Source of the DNA: Bacteroidota bacterium
GTDB taxonomy: Bacteria; Bacteroidota; Bacteroidia; Chitinophagales; Saprospiraceae
Reading direction: 5' to 3'
NCBI GenBank assembly: GCA_024642705.1
Contig: JAHEAQ010000021.1
Span: 1 to 59,177 of the forward strand
Length of the DNA: 59,177 bases
Positions 17,039-25,772 of this stretch are shown here, piece by piece (position 1 is the first letter of the stretch; each line of letters starts with the position of its first letter). A program made the translations under genes and the position numbers. The notes below the pieces were generated by a model that saw only the letters and a program-made list of their open reading frames with translations, had not been told where the DNA came from and ran no database searches.

Positions 17039-17926
17039 TTATTTAATAACCTTAATTTTCATTGATACATTTTCTAATGGTCGGTCTCCAGGTTGTGTTT
17101 CCACACTTGCGATTTTGTCTATCACATCCAGTCCCTCTAGCACCATACCAAAAACGGTATAGTCCATATCTAATGAAGGAAATCCACCTTTTGTTTTATA
17201 CAAATCCCGCTGTTCTGGTGTATAAACTATACCTTTCCTATATTCCATTTGATCTAAAGTATTGTCAGTTACAGTGCCACCATGAACAATATAAAATTGA
17301 GAGCCAGAAGATTTTTTTTCTGGATTATAATTATCGGGCTGACGTGCAGCTGCTAAAGCTCCTTTAAAATGAAGATGACTTTCATTAAATTCACTTGGAA
17401 TCTGGTACCCAGGTCCCCCTGAACCAAGTCTTTCAGCTAATGCAGCTCCCCTAGAATTAGGGTCACCACCCTGAATCATAAATCCCTCCATTACTCTATG
17501 AAACAATAGGTCCTCATAAAACCCTTCTTCAACAAGTTTAACAAAATTATCCCTGTGACCTGGAGTATCTTCATAAAGTTCAATGACCATATTCCCAAAT
17601 TTGGTTTCGACCTGAATTAAACATCTTTGAGGTGCTTTTACTTCAATCATAACATTAGATTTATTGATTTTATCTCCTTTTATGGCAGAAAGTTCCACAC
17701 TATACAAGCCGGATAATAAAAATCTATTTTCTGGGTTCTCTTCGTCTGACGTATTTCCATCTCCAAAATTCCAGAAATAGCTTTTTGCATTTATTGATTC
17801 ATTGTTGAATTTGTATGTTGCTGGAGCTTCAACTTGCCGTGTTTCATAGCTGTATTTGGCAATTGGTCTAGCACATGAGGCTGTGAGGCCGACAAAAATT
17901 AAAATTACAAGATATTTTCCTTTCAT
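17039..17926 (-). CDS. PKD-cyclophilin lipoprotein (peptidyl-prolyl isomerase), copy 1
   Basis: A 295-residue envelope lipoprotein. The lipobox LTASC places the lipidated Cys at residue 18. A PKD domain (about 30-100, YFWNFGDGNTSDEENP) is followed by a cyclophilin-type cis-trans isomerase domain (about 105-293) with FHRVMEGFMIQGGDP and SSGSQFYI, which match the active-site strands. It catalyses prolyl isomerisation, presumably in the periplasm or at the outer membrane, to help fold exported proteins. An insertion near VTDNTLDQMEYRKG is shared with its neighbour and is usual in Bacteroidota homologues. Eight bases separate it from copy 2 upstream, indicating tandem duplication and co-transcription. 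Confidence 0.93.
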   Translation of the reverse strand: MKGKYLVILIFVGLTASCARPIAKYSYETRQVEAPATYKFNNESINAKSYFWNFGDGNTSDEENPENRFLLSGLYSVELSAIKGDKINKSNVMIEVKAPQRCLIQVETKFGNMVIELYEDTPGHRDNFVKLVEEGFYEDLLFHRVMEGFMIQGGDPNSRGAALAERLGSGGPGYQIPSEFNESHLHFKGALAAARQPDNYNPEKKSSGSQFYIVHGGTVTDNTLDQMEYRKGIVYTPEQRDLYKTKGGFPSLDMDYTVFGMVLEGLDVIDKIASVETQPGDRPLENVSMKIKVIK

Positions 17927-17934
17927 ACTCCTTA

Positions 17935-18816
17935 TTATTCTATTACACTTATTTTCATTACAACATTTTCAAATGGTCGGTTATTGGCATCTTTTTCTAC
18001 TGCTGCAATTTTATCCAAAACATCAAATCCTTCCAATAAAGTGCCAAAAACAGTGTATTGGCCATCTAAATAAGGATACCCTCCTATTTCGGCGTACTTT
18101 TTCTTCTGTTCTTCATTATAGGTAATTCCCATTTGAGCTCCAATATTTGCCATTTCCATCGAAGAAAATTTTCTTCCTTGCGTGATATAGAATTGGGAAC
18201 CTGAGGATGCCTTTTGAGGGTTTACTGCATCAGGAGATCTGGCAGCAGCAAGGGAACCTTTATAATGTAAAGCTCCAAATTCAGCAGGAAGTGTATATCC
18301 TGGTCCTCCACCTCCAAGCATTTGTCCAGGTGCTGCGGTTTTTGAATCCGGATCGCCACCTTGAATCATAAATTCTTGCATGGTTCTATGAAATAGTAAA
18401 TCATTGAAAAAACCTTCATTTACTAATTTTAGGAAATTGTCTCTATGAATAGGCGTGGTATTGTACAATTCTGCAACCATAGTTCCCAACGAAGTTTCTA
18501 TTTTTACCTTTTTTCTTGGTGGTTCAGGTATATTAATATATTGGGTATCTCTATCGGAAGCTGTTGCTGATTTACCCTCCAAAATGACCATTACATTTCC
18601 AAAAGATTTGAAACTATGTGTAGGATTTTCTTCATTAGATGTTCCTTCATTTCCAAAATACCAGATATAATTAGCACAGTTTTTTGATTTGTTTTTGAAG
18701 CTGATATCTGTTGGGGTTGATTCGTCTTTTGCATATCCTGCAGTAAAACTTGCTTCTGGTTTGCTGCATGAAACCAGCACAATTGCCATTAATCCAAAAA
18801 GTAATAACTTATTCAT
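17935..18816 (-). CDS. PKD-cyclophilin lipoprotein (peptidyl-prolyl isomerase), copy 2
   Basis: A 293-residue paralogue of the downstream gene with the same layout. The lipobox VLVSC gives lipidated C17. A PKD-like domain (YIWYFGNEGTSNEENP) is followed by a cyclophilin domain with FHRTMQEFMIQGGDP and SSGSQFYI. The PKD core here has FGNEGTS in place of FGDGNTS, so the calcium-like loop has diverged. Both copies keep the isomerase core, suggesting subfunctionalisation rather than decay. It follows the conserved hypothetical gene by 23 bases. Confidence 0.93.
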   Translation of the reverse strand: MNKLLLFGLMAIVLVSCSKPEASFTAGYAKDESTPTDISFKNKSKNCANYIWYFGNEGTSNEENPTHSFKSFGNVMVILEGKSATASDRDTQYINIPEPPRKKVKIETSLGTMVAELYNTTPIHRDNFLKLVNEGFFNDLLFHRTMQEFMIQGGDPDSKTAAPGQMLGGGGPGYTLPAEFGALHYKGSLAAARSPDAVNPQKASSGSQFYITQGRKFSSMEMANIGAQMGITYNEEQKKKYAEIGGYPYLDGQYTVFGTLLEGFDVLDKIAAVEKDANNRPFENVVMKISVIE

Positions 18817-18839
18817 TAATCAGATTTTTTGATTTTAAT

Positions 18840-19223
18840 TTAGTCACTTATTTTTTCGAGGTCAAATCCTCCGTTTTCAATGTTTAATTCTTTGAAATAT
18901 TCAATGATGCATTCTTTTAATACCATTTCTTGAGCATCAACACCTTGTACTTCTAATCCTGAGATTTGTTTATAATGTGGCCAAGCTTCTTCGTCTCTTC
19001 CTATAAATTCATAGATACCTTTTCTTGATAGCAATGAACAAACAGCTATATGCATCAAATCGACTTTTTCTTCTTTCGTGAATTTTGATCTTATCACACC
19101 TAATTCCTGGACCCCAATCAAATAGAGAATTGTCTGCAAATCCGGCAATATATCTTTGCCAAAGGAATTTTTTACTATGTGTTTAACTTTTAGCCACTCA
19201 AAGTCTATTTCCCAAGATTCCAT
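18840..19223 (-). CDS. Conserved hypothetical cytoplasmic protein
   Basis: A 127-residue soluble, acidic protein starting MESWEIDFEWLKVKH at ATG 19223. The frame reaches 19244 only through TTG, and a -7 element at 19242-19249 would leave that start outside the transcript. There is no signal peptide or membrane span. It contains a conserved-looking central block (EEKVDLMHIAVCSLLSRKGIYEFIGRDEEAWPHY, quoted in part). I believe similar proteins occur across Bacteroidota next to housekeeping genes, but I cannot name a function. It is probably the first gene of the operon with the two cyclophilin lipoproteins and ppgK. Confidence 0.7.
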   Translation of the reverse strand: MESWEIDFEWLKVKHIVKNSFGKDILPDLQTILYLIGVQELGVIRSKFTKEEKVDLMHIAVCSLLSRKGIYEFIGRDEEAWPHYKQISGLEVQGVDAQEMVLKECIIEYFKELNIENGGFDLEKISD

Positions 19224-19241
19224 ATTTTCAAAAATTAACTG

Positions 19242-19249
19242 CAAATATA
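19242..19249 (-). promoter_or_regulatory. Promoter -7 element of the 18840-19223 operon
   Basis: On the minus strand this reads TATATTTG, an exact TAnnTTTG match. A start site near 19235 leaves a leader of about 12 bases before ATG 19223. No clear -33 element was found. Confidence 0.45.
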
Positions 19250-19343
19250 AAATATAAACCTGAATTATACATTAGGGCTTCGTATTGCCTTTGAAAGTCT
19301 CAATAGATTTCCTGATGAATATTTAGGATTAAAGTACAAAACT

Positions 19344-20561
19344 TTACTCTTCCCTTATATAAGCTTTTATACTTTTAGCTCTTAAAGATCCTGGTATGGA
19401 TGCCAATAAACCAATTGTTAGGACCGTAACAATAACAATTAAAGTATCCATTAATCTCAATTCAATAGGATAAGCGTTAATTATAAATCCTTCTGAAATG
19501 CTTATTAATCCAAAATTCTTTTGTAAAAGATACAACAATGTGGACAGAACAAGCCCAATTAATATTCCAATTACACAGATAAACAAACCTTCAAGCATGA
19601 ATAACATTTGAACATTTCGAGGCGCAAATCCCATTGTTCTAAGTATGGAAATGTCTTGTTTTTTGTCAAGGACAATCATCCACAAACAACCTACTAAATT
19701 AAATGCTATCAATATAAAAGCAAAACCAGCTAATGAATAACTAACCCACTTTTCAATATTCATAAGTTTCAAAAAAGCTTCATCTTGTTGAAATCTATTT
19801 TTAATATAGAATGTGTCTCCAAGAATTGCTAAAAGTGATTTACGAACATTTTCTTCATCAACGTTTGGTTTGAGTTTTATTTCATAAGCCCCAATTTGTG
19901 AAGTATTCTCTCTTAATTTCTGAGCAAAATCAAGAGAAATGATGACGCATTGATAATCTTGCTCTGTCTGTACCGAAAAAGTTCCAGAAGGATAGAAAAC
20001 CAAAGAGTTGTAATTTTTTGAAAACGCATTGGAAGCTTTTAATTTTGGAATATATGCAATAATTGGGGTTAGTCCATCATCCATTCGAATGCCTAATTTA
20101 TTGAAAATTCCAACTCCAGGTACTCCGTAATTGACCCCTTTTTCAAAAAGTATAAATTCCCCTTTTTTAATGGTTGAATCTATAGAAGTTACATCATTAA
20201 AATTTTCATCTACTCCTTTAATCAAACCTACTTCTTGAATCTGATCATACTGAAAGAGCACTATTTCTTCAATAGTTTTCGAAATTTTGTCAATTCCATC
20301 GATTGACATTAATTGATTGTATGTTTCTGGATTGTCTTCGAAAAACTTCCCTTCTTTGGCGGTTACCATAAAATCGGGATTGAACGCATTAAATAAACCA
20401 GAAATTAGCCCTTCAAATCCATTGAAAACTGATAAAATTAAAATGAGGGCAGCAGTTCCAATTGCAACTCCTACAACTGAAATCCAACTTATTATATTAA
20501 TAGCATTAGTTGACTTTTTCCCGAACAAATATCTTCTTGCTATATCAAAGGACAGATTCAT
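19344..20561 (-). CDS. LolC/LolE-like ABC transporter permease
   Basis: A 405-residue inner-membrane permease of the MacB/FtsX superfamily. It has one span near residues 20-45, a large periplasmic domain (about 50-270, MacB-like core) and three spans at about 275-395. The N-terminus (RYLFGKKSTNAINIISWISVVGVAIGTAALI, quoted in part here as the family pattern) is the usual LolC/E form. Such proteins extract lipoproteins from the inner membrane for delivery to the outer membrane. The matching ATPase (LolD-like) is not in this window. The role is inferred from the fold and Bacteroidota precedent, and other FtsX-type exporters cannot be excluded. Confidence 0.85.
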   Translation of the reverse strand: MNLSFDIARRYLFGKKSTNAINIISWISVVGVAIGTAALILILSVFNGFEGLISGLFNAFNPDFMVTAKEGKFFEDNPETYNQLMSIDGIDKISKTIEEIVLFQYDQIQEVGLIKGVDENFNDVTSIDSTIKKGEFILFEKGVNYGVPGVGIFNKLGIRMDDGLTPIIAYIPKLKASNAFSKNYNSLVFYPSGTFSVQTEQDYQCVIISLDFAQKLRENTSQIGAYEIKLKPNVDEENVRKSLLAILGDTFYIKNRFQQDEAFLKLMNIEKWVSYSLAGFAFILIAFNLVGCLWMIVLDKKQDISILRTMGFAPRNVQMLFMLEGLFICVIGILIGLVLSTLLYLLQKNFGLISISEGFIINAYPIELRLMDTLIVIVTVLTIGLLASIPGSLRAKSIKAYIREE

Positions 20562-20607
20562 ATGGGCTTAAAAATATCATTAAAAGACAATACTTTCTTC
20601 AGTTTGG

Positions 20608-23550
20608 TTAATTATTATGGGCAATTGTTTTTTCTTCGACTCCAATCGCACTATATATCAAGGTGTGAATCCTCTCTCTGTATTTGCCTCTTATATATTT
20701 ATTGTTATTCATGGATGGAAATGTTCGATTGGCTAGCATGACAAAAACTAGGTTATGGTCAGGATCTACAAATGCATAAGTCCCAGTAAATCCAGTGTGG
20801 CCGAATGTGTTTTCAGAAGCACTTTCTGAAATGTTCATATATTTAGAATTATTTAACTCTTTCATGTCAAATCCAATTCCTCTTCTAGTAGACCTTGGAT
20901 GGCGTTGAGTAAATAAATGTATGGTCTCTGGTTTCAAAAACTGTGTATTTCCATAATACCCGCTATTAAGTAACATTTGCATAATCACTCCCAATTCGTA
21001 TGCATTTGAAAATAAGCCCGCATGCCCAGATACTCCGCCTAACATGGCACTTCCCATGTCATGAACATAACCTTGCACTCTTTCTCCTCTAAAATATGAA
21101 TCGTTTTCAGAAGGAACTATTTCATTTTTACCAAACTTTTCTGTCGGATTGAATAATGTTCTTTCAAGACCCAAAGGTTTGTAGAATGTTTCTGCAACAT
21201 ATTGATCTAATGGCATTCCGGTAATATCTTTAATAGCTTTGGAAAGAAGGTAGAATCCTAAATCGCTATATTTATAATTATTGTCATTTTTGAGTTCGGA
21301 ACTGTAAATTTTATTCCATAATGAATCAATATAATCTGTACGCATAAAAAGATTATCTGCTACCTTTACCTTATGTGTTGCATCTTGCTTAGAACTGTAA
21401 TACTCAGGCAGGGGTTTTGGATATTTTCCAGTAGAAATAGTCTTTTTATAAAATGGTATCCATCCTATTAATCCAGCATGGTGAGCCATAATATCGTAAA
21501 TTTTCAGATCTTTTTTATTTGTAGTATCCAAATCAGTGATGTATTGACTTAGATTGCTTCCAATATTCAATTTTCCTTCCTCATTTAATTTCATAACCGC
21601 CAAAGTTGTTGCAGCAATTTTGGTGATGGATGCTAGATCGTAAATGTCAGTGTTTTTTACAATTGTTTTATGTTCATAATCATGATAACCAAACGATTTA
21701 TTATAAACCACTTTTCCATCTTTTGCAATAAAAATTTGGCATCCAGGAGCTGCTTTTTCAGCAATCATTTCATTTACAATTTTTTCAATTCCCAGCAATG
21801 AATCTGATGACATTCCTACATTTTCAGGTGTTGAAAATCCTAAACCCATTTGAGCTCTTCTGTCTAATCCATCTCCATATTTTGATGCCACACTTGCTGT
21901 AATAGGCAGTTTGCCATTAATATTTATTTCGCCTAATATTCCTCTAGCAACAACTTCCTGTGTAATATCATCTTCATCATAAGCAGCAATTACAGTATTG
22001 AAATTGTCGAAATATTCAAGTGAATATGGGTTGCCGAAAATTGCAACTACAGTTTTTGTTTCTTTATTAAGAGAACTTAAAAGTTTGAGAGTATTAATAT
22101 CCACACCAAAATTCTTTGATTCATATTTATTCATTCCATGAATCCCGACTACCACTGTACCATATGATTTTAATTTTTTTGTCATTTCAGCAATCTTACT
22201 TTCTTGAAATCCTTTTGGAAGTTGATATTCATCAAGTTCAATATTCTTAGAAAGTGTTTTTTGAAATTCAGTTGTTGATATTGCGCCAATACTTAAGCTT
22301 GCAACTTTCAAACCTGGATTTAATTTTAATGGAACATTTCCGTTATTGTCTCTAACCAAAGTGATGGCATTGGTAATTAGTTTCTTTTTTAAAGCAATTG
22401 CTTTTGGTCTTTTAGTATCTAACTGTAAATCATTCATAACAATTTGCGGAGTAACCGTTAATCCATGTTTGTATTTAGCTTGGAGAATCCTTTCGACACT
22501 TTTATTTATTCTGTTAATGCTAATTTTACCTTGATCTACATATTTTTTTATAGTATTGAATGCTTTTGGAAGGTCTGGAGGAAGAAGAAGCATATCATTT
22601 CCTGCCAATATTGCTTTAGCTTCTAATTCTCCCGGTGGAAAATTTTTGGTTACACCTTGCATTTCTAACCCATCCGTGAATATTAACCCATCGAATTTGA
22701 AACTATCTCTCAACAATCCTGTTGTTCCAGCATATGAAAGAGAGATCGGCATATTTTTTTTGTCATCAATTACAGGCACATGAAGATGAGCAACCATTAT
22801 ACTTTCAATTCCTTGATTAATTAAAAGTTCAAAAGGAACCAATTCAATACTATCTAATCTAGCTTTAGTATGGGGAATAATTGGTAAATCAAAGTGAGAA
22901 TCCACTCCAGTATCTCCATGTCCAGGGAAATGTTTTGCAGATGCCATAATGCCGTGATCTTGCATGCCTTTCATGTAGGCATAGCTTTTTGATGCAACAT
23001 TATCAGGATTTTCTCCAAAGGACCGGTCATTGATAACAGGGTTTTTTGAATTATTATTCACGTCTGCTACTGGTGCAAAATTCACTTGAACACCAATTCT
23101 CTTCATTTGATATGCAATTTCTTCTCCCATTTCATAAATGAGATGATTGTCTTGAATAGCACCAAGCATAAGTTGTTTTGGAAAACTCATTTCTGTTTTG
23201 GGAAAACGCATTCCCAAGCCCCATTCCCCATCAATGCCGATCAAAAGAGGAATTTTAGAAAGATTCTGATAATTGTTCGTTAGTTCAACTTGCTTTTCAA
23301 CCGTCCCTTGAAAAAAGCAAAGACCACCAACTTGATATTGTCGGATGTAGGCTTCCACTTGGGCAATATGATCTGGACCTTTATCTGAATGAGCTCTGAT
23401 CATGAACAATTGACCAATTTTCTCATTGAGCGTCATATTTGACATCACTTTTGCAACCCATTTATCCCTTTCCTGCAATGGATCTTTCTGAGGGTTACTA
23501 AAAGAACACATTATTAAGGTGAAAAATAAAATCAAAAATGCTTTGTTCAT
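20608..23550 (-). CDS. GH3 beta-N-acetylglucosaminidase fused to a beta-lactamase-like hydrolase
   Basis: A 980-residue exported fusion enzyme. A signal peptide covers residues 1-18, with a possible lipobox (FTLIMC). A NagZ-like GH3 domain follows (about 30-370) with KHFPGHGDT at 206-214, the loop that carries the His/Asp acid-base dyad, and the nucleophile D293 in FTDGLEM. A GH3 C-terminal (beta-sandwich) domain spans about 375-560. A class C beta-lactamase/esterase domain (about 575-965) has S641-x-x-K644 (SITK) and Y761 in YSD, then HTGFTG near the end. Expected role: cleaving N-acetylglucosamine from peptidoglycan or muropeptides, with the serine domain acting on peptide or ester bonds. 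The fusion is characteristic of Bacteroidota. YSD replaces the usual YxN, so the second domain's activity is less certain. Confidence 0.92.
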   Translation of the reverse strand: MNKAFLILFFTLIMCSFSNPQKDPLQERDKWVAKVMSNMTLNEKIGQLFMIRAHSDKGPDHIAQVEAYIRQYQVGGLCFFQGTVEKQVELTNNYQNLSKIPLLIGIDGEWGLGMRFPKTEMSFPKQLMLGAIQDNHLIYEMGEEIAYQMKRIGVQVNFAPVADVNNNSKNPVINDRSFGENPDNVASKSYAYMKGMQDHGIMASAKHFPGHGDTGVDSHFDLPIIPHTKARLDSIELVPFELLINQGIESIMVAHLHVPVIDDKKNMPISLSYAGTTGLLRDSFKFDGLIFTDGLEMQGVTKNFPPGELEAKAILAGNDMLLLPPDLPKAFNTIKKYVDQGKISINRINKSVERILQAKYKHGLTVTPQIVMNDLQLDTKRPKAIALKKKLITNAITLVRDNNGNVPLKLNPGLKVASLSIGAISTTEFQKTLSKNIELDEYQLPKGFQESKIAEMTKKLKSYGTVVVGIHGMNKYESKNFGVDINTLKLLSSLNKETKTVVAIFGNPYSLEYFDNFNTVIAAYDEDDITQEVVARGILGEININGKLPITASVASKYGDGLDRRAQMGLGFSTPENVGMSSDSLLGIEKIVNEMIAEKAAPGCQIFIAKDGKVVYNKSFGYHDYEHKTIVKNTDIYDLASITKIAATTLAVMKLNEEGKLNIGSNLSQYITDLDTTNKKDLKIYDIMAHHAGLIGWIPFYKKTISTGKYPKPLPEYYSSKQDATHKVKVADNLFMRTDYIDSLWNKIYSSELKNDNNYKYSDLGFYLLSKAIKDITGMPLDQYVAETFYKPLGLERTLFNPTEKFGKNEIVPSENDSYFRGERVQGYVHDMGSAMLGGVSGHAGLFSNAYELGVIMQMLLNSGYYGNTQFLKPETIHLFTQRHPRSTRRGIGFDMKELNNSKYMNISESASENTFGHTGFTGTYAFVDPDHNLVFVMLANRTFPSMNNNKYIRGKYRERIHTLIYSAIGVEEKTIAHNN

Positions 23551-23589
23551 TATACTTTGTTTGTAGTTTTCTAAAATTTCTTATTCCAT

Positions 23590-25560
23590 TTATTGATTAA
23601 TTACGCTAGGATCAATTGATTTTGCCTTTGCATAAGCCCTATTTGCTTCTTCTATATTTCCTAAAAATTCATACGCCTTTCCTATACTAACGTAAAGTGA
23701 AGCATTATTAGGGTCTAATTCAATACACTTTGTGAAATGTTTAACAGCATTTTCATGATTTCCCATTATTCCATAGCATGTGCCAATTAATCTATTTGTT
23801 TCAAAGTCATTTGGATCAAGAGCAATTGCTTGAGTTAAGTAAGCAAGAGATTGATTCAAGTCGTTCATTATTTCACCATAATACCTGCCAGCAGACCTTA
23901 ATGTAATCAATTTATTTGTTTTTGCTTCTTTATATTCGGGATCGATTCTTAGACATTTATTGTATTGATTTAACGCTTCTTCATATTTTTTTTCGTAGAA
24001 ATAAGTATTTCCTTGTAATAAATAGGCATTTACATAATTTGGATGTGCTGCTAAGGCATTTGTTAGATGCATATGGGCTTTTTCAATCAAAGCAGTTTTT
24101 TCTGCGCCATCTGTCATATTCTGTATTTTATCACCGATTGCTCCACCAGCTGCATTATTGACTTTAGCGCTTTGAGAAGAAGTTATGGCATCTGTCGTAA
24201 ATAATGTGTAATTGTCTTTCCAAACTCTATTTCTGTTAATAGTTAATATGATATAAATGAATAAAATGCTTGAAAGAACAATCCATTTTATTTTTGATTT
24301 TTGAGCAATACCATAAATAACCATAGCTAAAAGTCCTGAAAATGCAAGGGAAGGCATGAATACAAATCTTTCAGACATATGAGTGCCTATAGCAAAAACA
24401 ATATTGGAAACAATGCTAATTGTAATTAAGTAATAACTTGTAAAAAAGCTCCATATTTTCCTCCTTACCAATCCCCAAATTGATATGCCTATCAATCCTA
24501 AATATGTGATTACTCCGAGCAATGCCATTGGATTTCCAAAAGTTTTCAAGCTTATATGATTCGGATAATAGTCATGGGTTAATGGATAAGGGAAAATTAA
24601 AAGCTGAATGTACTTTATTAAGGTAAAACTAATTGTTGCAAATTTTTCAGAATATGAAAATGGGACATATTGATTGTTCACAATCTTCAAATATGGATTG
24701 TTCATGAATTCATTAGAAGGTGCAGATCCGAAATCGAATCCAATCACCATTGTTCTGATTAAAATAAAAAGAATTGCAATTCCTAAAAAGGGTAAAGCAA
24801 TTTTGAAGGATTGCAGGACTGATTTCTGATAAAATAGATATGCGACCAATGGAATCACCATAATAAAAGTAATTGCATTTTCTTTTGAAAGTAGACCAAT
24901 AAAAAGAAACAAACTAGCAAGTGCATAATCTTTAAATGAGAGATGCTCAAAAGATTTTTTCGTAAGTACAAATAATGCAGAAATGCTACCTAAAAAAGCC
25001 ATTATTTCATCTCTCCCTTTAATATTAGCTACAGCCTCAGTATGTATTGGGTGTGCAAGGAAAAATACAGCCATTGCAAATGCTATAAATGAAGCTTTTT
25101 CTGAATCAAAAACTTGGTTAAAAACATTTGACCCAACAAAATATATTAAGATTCCTATTAATCCATAGAGAAGAATATTGATTAAATGGTGGAAAAAGGG
25201 ACCATTTCCAAAAATGGTTTTTTCTATTGCAAACATAGCAATTGTAAAGGGTCTGTATCTACCTCCTGAAACCAATTTATCTTTTCCAGCTTCACCAAAA
25301 AATCCATGAAAACTATCTTTTGTAAAAATATCAATAATTCCACTCACTCCTTTTTGAGTAAATTCATTATCGGTAATGACGATGGCGTCATCGAGAGTGT
25401 ACTCATTAAATAGTGAGTTGCCATATAATAAGCATGTTAACAAAATTAGTCCGATGCAAACTGTTTTTTGGGATAAAAATGAACCGTGATTTTTGTCTTG
25501 ATTTGATTTTTTTATTTGCTTCTTTTTGTTTTTTGTCACTAGTTGTGAAATTTTACACAA
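23590..25560 (-). CDS. TMTC-like GT-C glycosyltransferase with C-terminal TPRs
   Basis: A 656-residue membrane protein. About ten hydrophobic spans (residues 33-460) carry the GT-C acidic motif D57/D58 in TLDDAIVITDN, the likely metal or sugar-phosphate site in the first luminal loop. Four to five TPRs follow (about 490-650), with the classic pattern DPEYKEAK and LDPNNASLYVSIGKAYE. This matches TMTC/DUF1736 proteins, which in animals O-mannosylate cadherins from dolichol-phosphate-mannose. In Bacteroidota the acceptor is unknown and a protein O-glycosylation role is inferred. The frame has no ATG near its 5' end: TTG at 25560 or GTG at 25539 must be used. It lies 39 bases downstream of the GH3 fusion's start region, on the same strand. 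Confidence 0.85.
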   Translation of the reverse strand: MCKISQLVTKNKKKQIKKSNQDKNHGSFLSQKTVCIGLILLTCLLYGNSLFNEYTLDDAIVITDNEFTQKGVSGIIDIFTKDSFHGFFGEAGKDKLVSGGRYRPFTIAMFAIEKTIFGNGPFFHHLINILLYGLIGILIYFVGSNVFNQVFDSEKASFIAFAMAVFFLAHPIHTEAVANIKGRDEIMAFLGSISALFVLTKKSFEHLSFKDYALASLFLFIGLLSKENAITFIMVIPLVAYLFYQKSVLQSFKIALPFLGIAILFILIRTMVIGFDFGSAPSNEFMNNPYLKIVNNQYVPFSYSEKFATISFTLIKYIQLLIFPYPLTHDYYPNHISLKTFGNPMALLGVITYLGLIGISIWGLVRRKIWSFFTSYYLITISIVSNIVFAIGTHMSERFVFMPSLAFSGLLAMVIYGIAQKSKIKWIVLSSILFIYIILTINRNRVWKDNYTLFTTDAITSSQSAKVNNAAGGAIGDKIQNMTDGAEKTALIEKAHMHLTNALAAHPNYVNAYLLQGNTYFYEKKYEEALNQYNKCLRIDPEYKEAKTNKLITLRSAGRYYGEIMNDLNQSLAYLTQAIALDPNDFETNRLIGTCYGIMGNHENAVKHFTKCIELDPNNASLYVSIGKAYEFLGNIEEANRAYAKAKSIDPSVINQ

Positions 25561-25750
25561 ATTAAATAAATATTTAATTTATTGCATATTGATTAGCAAT
25601 ATTTTATATAGAAATATAATTCTTTATATGAATTTAATGTTCAATTTTAATAAGATTTGGTTTGTCAAAAGCTCTTCATTTTATATACATAGATTATTAT
25701 TTGATGATTTATTAATGATTTTATATTTGAAAATTAATAAATTTTCAATA

Positions 25751-25772
25751 ATATTACATAAAGTTGTAATAT
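25751..25772. promoter_or_regulatory. 22-bp palindrome, copy 2 (overlaps PhoH start codon)
   Basis: ATATTACA (25751-25758) and TGTAATAT (25765-25772) are perfect 8-base inverted arms with spacer TAAAGT. The right arm includes the A and T of the PhoH ATG, so a bound protein could block translation initiation or transcription. Confidence 0.5.

Noticed and set aside
18455-18670. Plus-strand frame antisense to the second cyclophilin gene
   Set aside because: Shadow of a real gene; no start signal or domain.
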